Assembly: GCA_036874045.1 (NCBI GenBank)
Contig: CM072338.1
Span: 20,358,501-20,422,500 of the forward strand
Length of the DNA stretch: 64,000 bases
Reading direction: 5' to 3'
DNA from: Cymodocea nodosa
Taxonomy: Eukaryota; Streptophyta; Magnoliopsida; Alismatales; Cymodoceaceae
The notes under the pieces were generated by a model. That model did no database searches. It saw only the letters and a list, made by a program, of their open reading frames with translations, and was not told where the DNA came from. Made by a program: the position numbers and the translations under genes. Positions 33,901-42,900 of this stretch are shown here, piece by piece (within the stretch, counting starts at the first letter, position 1; every line of letters starts with the position of its first letter).

Positions 33901-36900
33901 TGCTTTGAGAAATCCAAGAATTTATAGGGTTCTTGCACAAGCAAAAATAGTGGATTAGATCTACAATTTGAATATATGAACACTAAACAATACTTATAAT
34001 AAACTAAATAACTAAAAATTGTTAATTGTTTGATCATCATCGTTTTATTCTTATCTTCTGGTGTTTTTCTCGTCCAAAATCAAGAGTCTCATCTTCTAAA
34101 TTTTTTTCACGATTATTAGATATTTGGGAATGTTATTATTGTTGGGAATATTTATGAATTTAAATATTATTTAGGCAATTGTAGAATTGTAAGTACACAT
34201 GATTATTATTAAATATTTATAAATATATATCATATACAAATGGGAAATAAAAAATGATTATTTTAATGGATGCCTTAGGTACATGCAGGTATCCATCTGC
34301 CTAAGGTGCCCAGGCTTACCATTGCTTAGGTGCCTTGCTGCCTGAATGGCCTTGTCATGACCAAATGATACTTTGAAACTCTTATATTTTGAATTAATTC
34401 AGAGAACTATGGAAAAACTTGCAGTTCATTTGGCCAGGAAGGAAAATGTTTTCCTTGAATTTCACAATCTTGATTTTCATCAAATCACAATTGCTTAGAA
34501 TGAGGTTTTGGAGATTGAATTTACTGAAGAGGAGGTCAACAAGGGCATGGTTAGAGATAAAACACCAGGACCAAATCGGTTTTGGGATTTGGTCAGCAGA
34601 TATTATGCAGATTATGTCAGAGTTCTATTGTGATGGCGATGACATTAGGTGTGGATAAGATCCTTACAAGATCACCATGTTAATATCCATTCCTTTTCTT
34701 AATGGAACTAACATCTGGAAGGCTAATGTTCCCACCAAAGAACTAATAAATTTATCTTATTCACTTGTCTTGTTTCATTTCTTCCTACAATTTGAATTCA
34801 TCAAAAAGGTATTTGTTTGTGGACTGTGGTTTTCTTTCTTTGATGGTTCATCCTGCAAGATAACATGTTGCCTATACTTATTAGGTTGGCGATCAGCAGA
34901 GGACTAATGTTTTTCCCACCCTGGACATCAATCCGCTTGTTAAACTTTCATTTAGTTGTATGAGAGCAAGGAAGCTCAAGACTCCATATGTCATATTCTA
35001 ATATAAAAGAAAATTTCAAAGATTTAAAAATATATTTTGATATCATTTGTATGTCCTGCGAGTTGTTTTTGAGTGGTATTTTGGGCTGAAATTTCATTTT
35101 TTTTGTATTTGTAAATTTTGTTTTACTTTGGTCTTCAGTTCATGCAATAAATTATTTGAAGTGATTCTGATACATTATGTAACAGACTTAAATAGATTTA
35201 TGGATCTTGACCCAAGCATAGTTTGTCAATTTTTTGTGAAGTGTTGATGAATACTTTTTTTGATTTAAGTATGTCATACAATATTTTGTTTCAGGCAACT
35301 GTGACAATTGTACAAACTCTAAAACAGAAAGGGACTTAACAAGAGAATCCTTCTTGTTGCTAACTTGCATAAATGCTTGTGGTGGTTTCTGGGGCCTCAA
35401 CCTGCCAATAGATGTTCTTCGTGGATCTCAGGTACTAATATTTATTGTTTGTTTCACTTGTATCAGCAAGTTTTTTTAGTTGTACTGTGACTTGTTTTAA
35501 CTTCTTTATCTTTGGTTTTGCTTTTGTCTGCAAAGATAAACTTATGTGTATATGCATTCTTATATCCTCGCCTTGCATTTAATGCTTTTGCATGTGCCAT
35601 TATTTATTGCATTCTTTTGGAAAACCTTATTTGTGTTACCGTAAATACTGAAATTACTCCTTTTTAGTCAAAGAAGGTCATCGGCAACAACTTTGATAGG
35701 CTGTCAGTGCATGGTATGGGTAAACAACATTCATCAAGTTGGTGGAAGGCACTAGCTAGCTTACTGATTACCAATGGTATGATAATGAATATCAGCTTTT
35801 ATGTTAATTGCTTTCATAAAAATCCTTATTTTCAAATCAAATAATGTTTGTATTGTGAGACAAAAATGCTGACTTTGGATTCAGATATGTTGCAACAAAA
35901 TTATATAATCTGAGTAACCTAAGTTTGTGCAAAAACGAATAGTGTTATTTAAATACAAAATTAGATTAGAAATGAGAAATAAAACATGCATGAATTATAT
36001 ATAGATTACTGGGTTTGATGCTACCATTTTTTAAATTATTATTTTCTTTGTGTAGTTCTTTTTCTTCTTCCGGTGTAAATTTCATTATATTGAAGTATAA
36101 TGCCTAAGTCTTCTTGTCCAACAAATCATGATTATTTCATCATCGACATTGTTTTGATGAATTTTTATAGAAGCCTTGCTTATAACAAATCCATTGATGG
36201 TACACTTTTTCTATTTCTGTATCCATGTGTATTTTATAGGACTTACATGTAGTTCAACTTTTGCTTTGTCCTACAACATTGAATAAAATTTATACCACTG
36301 TATACAAGAAATAGTTGCGTCAAAATTTAAAGAATAAGTATATTTTGCTATTATGCTTTGCAGATTATTTGAAGGAAACCATTCGTGATGTCTATAAAAC
36401 TGTAAGGTGCACCAAGTGTATGTTACTGTTCTGTTATTTATTATATTTGATTTCACGGTTCCTCATATAATTTTAATGTTTCAGTATCACTACGTCTGGG
36501 AAGGAATTTCTTAGAACAGCAAGTAGTGGGGAACATCAGCCGTTAATTTTAGCCTTGAGCAATGAAATGATTGCTGAGGAAGAGCTTGGAGCTGCATGTG
36601 GCAAAGTGGAAGTAGACTTCCATAATTTGTCTTCTTTGGAATTTGATGGATTTTCTGAGGTTAGACCCCAAACCTGTGAATCTTCATTCCCTGTTCATGC
36701 ATAAACTTTAAAGACATCTTTTTATTGTTTTGAGTGATGATAATTCGTGTCTAATATCTAGTTACTCTAAATGCACTGCTAAAGTTCTTTTGCATTTGAT
36801 ATTCTCTATACGTAATATAAATGAGAACGTTAATATCATTGTTGTAAAAAAATTGAAAATGGGACATTATGTAATTTCCCTTTTTTTAACAATAGTTTCT

Positions 36901-39900
36901 ATTGCATCAATGGATGAACAAAGGTGTTATATTATTGGACAGACTGTAGTCTGAATGGTCTATATTAGAAGGTAATATGAAATACACTCAACAAAACTGC
37001 TGATTTTTTACCTCTAAGACGTAAGTAGTGCTTTTCAATTTATTGCTCTCTTAGCCATGTCTGTATACGATTTTGGGTGTTTATGTTTTCTAATTTTCTG
37101 ATTTTAATGAGGATTGTGCAAAAGAAATCTTAACATGATAGATTTTTGATAGAATTAGATAGATCTTGCATAATGCTTTTTAAATTCATTTTCACATATT
37201 CTGAGAATCTGAAAAAAATGCCAATTCTTGTAGAATTCACTCAATTATGGTTCTACATTTGTGTCTCAGCAAAAATGTTCTTCAATCCTTATAAATTTTA
37301 CGATTTAACCTGAAGAATTTATGTTGATTGCTATCATTTATACTAATAATATTATAATAATATTATATTACTATTAAATAATATTAATTATTTCATTGAT
37401 TTGTTTAATTGTGATATATAATCAATGATTAATAAGTTGACCTGGAACAGCTAAAAATTGCCAATCTAGATCGGTTTTTTAGATTAACGATAGTAAAATA
37501 GCTTGTATTTCAAATATTGCTAGGATTCGAATGATCCTATCTTTTGGATTGTCGTTTCATAGGGTTGTTGGAACCAAAGGAGTTTTTGAGTTGTGGAAAA
37601 TTTGATTAGTTGATCTGTGCACTGGATTGTGGAAAATTATGTAGTGAAGCTTTTCTGTTGATAGGTCATTGTTGTTCTACCATAGAAAAAGGAAAGAAGA
37701 TGAAGATGAACGTGTCTTCAAAAGAAAAAGATGAAGACGAAGATGTTGCTGGAAGAAGAAGATTAAGCAAAAGACATCGTCGAAAGAAGAAAACAAAACC
37801 AAAAATGTCATCAGATGCCTTTTCAACCATTGCAACTCATTAGAGTTTTGGTGAGAAGAAATGAAAGGAAGAAGAGGAGGTGGTGACACATGTGACGGGA
37901 GGAGAAAGAAGTAAAAAAGGAAAAGAAAGAAAAAAAAGGAAAAAAAAAAGAAAGAAAAAGAAAAAGAAAAAAGAAGAAGGAAAAAAGGAATATAAAGGAA
38001 AAAAATTTTCAATAAAAATTGATGTTTAACAAATGGTAAAGTAATAAAAAATCACAAAAATATATAATTTTTTATTTACAAACTTTATTTTCTATTATTC
38101 TTATTAATTCACATGAGATTTAAAAAAAAATATTAATTACATTATAAGTATTGATTTAAAAATGAAGATGCATCATTGAAAAAATAAAAAGGAAAAACAT
38201 TTTTTTTTAAAAAGGGAAAATATAATAAAAGGGATTCATGTAAAGGAGATATATTTCTCCTTCATGTGAGTTTTTTTTTTTTGAACAACAAAGAAAAAAG
38301 GATATCTAATAATTTTAAAAAAGGAGAAATTGAAAGAGAGAAGAAAATATAAAAATTATGTTTAAAAAAGGAAGTTATTAAAAAATCAAATTTTTTTTCT
38401 TTGACTTGACAAAAGAAAGGGCCTACAATAATTGACATAATTTAAGAGTAATACATGTAACTACTATATTTATATCTAATTAACATTTTATACATGATAA
38501 TTACCTATTAAAATTTTTTAATGCTCATCATAACTTCTTTTATCTTATTTCTTAGTTTTAAGTTGAAATTTTAAGTTTTTTTAGTTTTTCCCATAAAAAT
38601 ATTGTATTTTCAGCGATACGATTCTTGATTCTCGATACAATACTGACATTTGAAACCTTAATTATAATATTTGGTATGACTAAAACCATCATTTAATCAT
38701 TGATTTTCATGTCAAAATTGGAAATCATTTATTTCTTCCAAATAGATTTTGTACTGTTTCCTATAATTTAAAGATTTTCTCTACATCTGCATGGGATCTA
38801 GATTCTTAGTCTAAGCTCCTTAAAGTTCTATCGAAACACTACCTTAAAGCATAATATAATTCTGTGGAGGTACCCTTGAACTTCCTGTGCAAGTAAATTC
38901 ATGAAGATGCCCACCGACAAAATTGCTGCTGAACAGATGATATCGTTTATATTTTTTTATCAGAGAAGGCCCGATCTATTCATAAGGCGGGGAGCAAACA
39001 AAGAGGCTGTACAAGATGGAGGTATTAGACCAAAACCCCATCGAAAACAAACTAAGAGAAAGCAAAAAGAACTAAGATGGACATCAGGCTTCTGGAAATA
39101 GGTCCAGAAAACAAATGGACACCTGGAAACAATACATGGAAAAACGGAAAAAACCTGCCTGAAAACCAAATTCGGGATTTTGGGACTGGAAGATGGATCT
39201 GGACTGGACAATTGGAAAAAACTTCTGGAAAACCAAAGGTGCACTGGAAACAGAAAAGCAGCTCACCAAAAGGCAATCTAGACTTCTGGAAAGATCACAG
39301 CAGATGCCTCGTAAAGGAACATGGAAACACCAGGATCCCAATTAAGAGATCCTTCCGTGAGGAACCCTCAATCTATCCAGTTGATTGGGATAAAAAATTC
39401 TTATCTAAAGTTACTTTATTTGTTTAAGGCCTTGTCAACAATGACAACATCGTCACCAAGCATGGAATCCATATTATGTAAGGTGACATTGCTTTTACGA
39501 ATTCGAATTGAAGGGTGATATCAAATTGGTCTATTACGGGGTGGAGATGATGGGGTTGGTTTTACCACTTCATCGGTTAGAGTGGAAACCAAGGCTTCCA
39601 GTTTTTGTTGAGTAATAGTTTGAATAAGTCTTGAGTGAGCTCCTCGAAAGGTTGATGCAAATAAGGAATTTGTTTTCAGATCCTTGCTTGTGACTATTTT
39701 TATCTTGAGCTAAAAATTTAGATACTTGATCTCTTAGGGGTTTGTGTGATTGAAAAATAATAGGAAATGATGGGAAAGGAAATGGTAGGAAAAAAATTTA
39801 TGTCATTTTCTGTTTGTGTTAATAGAAATAAAGGGTGATAATTTTTTACCGTTTCTTTTTGTATCAAAGAAAATGTTTCTTGTCATTTCTCACATCACTC

Positions 39901-42900
39901 TTTTAAAAACAACGGAAATAATATAGACTTGTAATATAATTATAATAAATTAAAATATAGTAATTATAATTATAATAATAAATAACATATTATAATTATA
40001 ATATATTAAAATAAATAATAATATTAACGTAATATCAAGAAGTATGATTATAATAATAAATAAGTAATAACATATTATATTTTTAATAGATTAAAATAAA
40101 AATTAATGTTGAAGAATGATACTAGTTTATAATACATTAAAGTATAATAACATTAACGTTATAAGAATATATAAAACATTAACATATTCAACAACTTAAT
40201 AATATGTCAAATAAGTATCATTAATTTCAGCACAACTTGATAATATTAAATAATACATTAACATATTATTTTTGAAAAAATATAGATTGTAATGAATAAT
40301 ATTGTTTATGTTAATTACAAACATATTATTTCACATGTTATATCTGTATTTAATGAAATGTTAATATATATTATAATATTTAAAGTATTACTTTTCAAAT
40401 ATAATATATTTTTTAAATTTTATTAAATAATGTATTTCCTGTTATTTCTTACAACTGTACGAACATTACATTTTTCGCTTTCTGATCATTTTCTTTAGTA
40501 CACAAATGATCTTATATTTTTTATCATGTCTTGTTATTTTCATTTCTAGTCATTTCATTTTCTGATAGGAAATGTGTACAAATGAGCTTTTAAATAAATA
40601 TCTTTTTCTTTGATTCTACAACATTTCACCTTGGGCTAATTTTTAGGTATAATTATTCTAACAGAAAAATTGCATTGTCTTTGGGGCTTACTATATTGTT
40701 GGTTAAAATGTTATTCTCATCCACACTTGGTTGGATCTCATCCACACTTTTGCTAATATTTTCTACTATTTTACAATAGCAAATTTCTTACATATGTACC
40801 ATGTATTATGTTCCAATTAGGCATAATGACTTTCAGCACCATGTATCAAGATTTTGAACTCAAATGGATATTGAATATGAAGGCAAGTTTTTCCCACAAA
40901 GCTTTCAACAATATGGTTGTCCATTATAACCTGGAGGACCTGGGCTTGAAATCTTAGGCAATGGTCTTTTTACTTTAAGAGCTTAAGTGGAGGCAATGTT
41001 CTTACTATTGTGTATATTTTTTTTGATACGTTCATCTTGTATATAATCACATCCATGAAATACCTCTTCTATTTTCATATGTTGGAGCATGACGACTCAT
41101 TTGCAATAAATGTAAGATACCACTTTTTCCTATGTGTTGCAATAAATGTCTCAACTTTGAGACCATAATAGATCTTCCATTTAATTTTTTGATGTTCCAC
41201 TGAGATTGTTCACACGTGATTCATAATGAGGTGCAGAAACAATCTGATTGTACTGGTTTCTGACCAAAAACTGCTGATGTGATGACGATAGTAATATCTG
41301 TACAAACAACAACTTAGAAGGAGAATGACAATGATTTTGTCACAAAATCGTACTGGTTTCTGACCAAAAGCTGCAGATGTGATGAAGATAGTAATTTCTG
41401 TACAAACAACCACTTAGAATGAGAAAGACGATGATCTTGTCACAAAATAAATGTGGACAACATATTGGCAGCCTACAGCATGAAAACAATTAGCAAACAT
41501 GGCAACCTACATTGATTGTGTCAAATAAAACTGGTGAGCAAGGTGGTGAAGCCTGTAGAGGTTGCTCTGGTGAGAAAAAAGAGTGGAGGGGAAGGTGGGG
41601 TAGATAGAAGTGGATGGAGGTGGCAGCTGTCTTGGATGGGGTACCAACATGTGGTGGCTGGTTATTGTTCCCTTTTTATTTGTGTTTTAGGGTTTCTAAC
41701 TTAGACTGGTTTCATTGTCTACCTTTATGGGCAATGAATGAAAGATAATTATTCATCTTGTTATTGTATCTAATTTTCAATTTACCATCTACTTAGATAC
41801 TAGAGCCTACAATTATGGGTGATCACACCCTTACTTTGGGTATAAAAGAGTTGTATTAACACATTATCAACAGCTCTTCAATCAAAAGGTTAAAAAAGAG
41901 AGTATATATATGGTTATATGGGTCCCATAACTACGGACCTGCACAGCATTTAATTACCGTAGAATAATCATTAAACCAACACTTTGTATGTGTTATTTTT
42001 ACTAAAAAGAAATGTTTAAATGTAAAACCTTTTTAAGATATTATTCTGTTGCTGATATTAGGTCCATAAGTTTTTGTAATTTTTATCTTTTAGGTTGAGA
42101 AAAAGCTTTATAATGTGCTTCTAGATATGAGGATGAAGCTTGCCAGGAGTTCTGGAACTGCTCCGTAAGTTTATTATTGAGCTATGGAACCAATTTATTC
42201 GCTAGGATTTTATTTTTCTTGCTTTGTAGCCTGATATGTTTACTTTGTATTAACAGTTTTTCTATTTATCACCCTGCAGCTATGCCATATGCGGTGATCA
42301 GACAATCAAAAAGATTGCTAAGATAAGGCCATCAACTAGAGCTCGACTTGCAAATATAGATGGCGTGAATCAGGTAAATTTGTTTGAGAAATTTCATATT
42401 GTATGTGTAGGCAATTTGAATTGTAAATTGTTATGAGGTGCTACCGTGATTTTCCAATATTTTCATTCTGAACATGGCAGTTTTTTATATGATGGATTGC
42501 CTACCTAACTGATGCTAAAAGCTCGGTTCATTTTCCAAAAAATTAGTAGGAAAAGATCAGTATGGGCACTAGCTATTGTATTCAATGTATTGCCAATTTA
42601 TAGATAGAAGCATTTGGTTTTTTATATGTATGACTAATATATACTGTCTAGCTTGAAGGGGAGTGTAGTAATTATGCTTTAGGATATTCGTTTAAGGATC
42701 CAGTTAAGGATCTGGTTATCCTTACACTATATACTGTACTCTTGTTTGAAATGAGGTCAATTTTTCTCTTTTGACCCAATCTAGGATTACTCTCTTGGTC
42801 CACCTTCTTGCACAAAAGGCTTAATCCACAATATGAGGTTCTCGCTATAAATGGAAAATTTGTTTCATAGAGTAAGAATCATTAACTTTAGATCATAATG

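Larger units (their letters stand above)
32892..35294. other. RecQ intron 10 (2.4 kb)
   Basis: Splits the zinc-binding cysteine cluster between HC-G and NCDNC. Contains the hAT-like element at 33442-34354 and an L1 reverse-transcriptase piece at 34405-34635. The remaining sequence is AT-rich and unassigned. Confidence 0.75.
36660..42093. other. RecQ intron 14 (5.4 kb), TE-rich
   Basis: Lies between the end of the winged-helix region and HRDC. Contains a polypurine stretch at 37850-38010, the shared AT repeat at 38480-38600, a LINE-like block on the minus strand at 38900-39430, AT-rich repeat copy B at 39830-40585 and a 100-bp tandem duplication at 41251-41450. Confidence 0.75.

Noticed and set aside
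39077..39427. 116-codon frame in RecQ intron 14.
   Set aside because: Composed of the repeated TGGAAA motif, with equally long frames on the other strand; no domain recognised.
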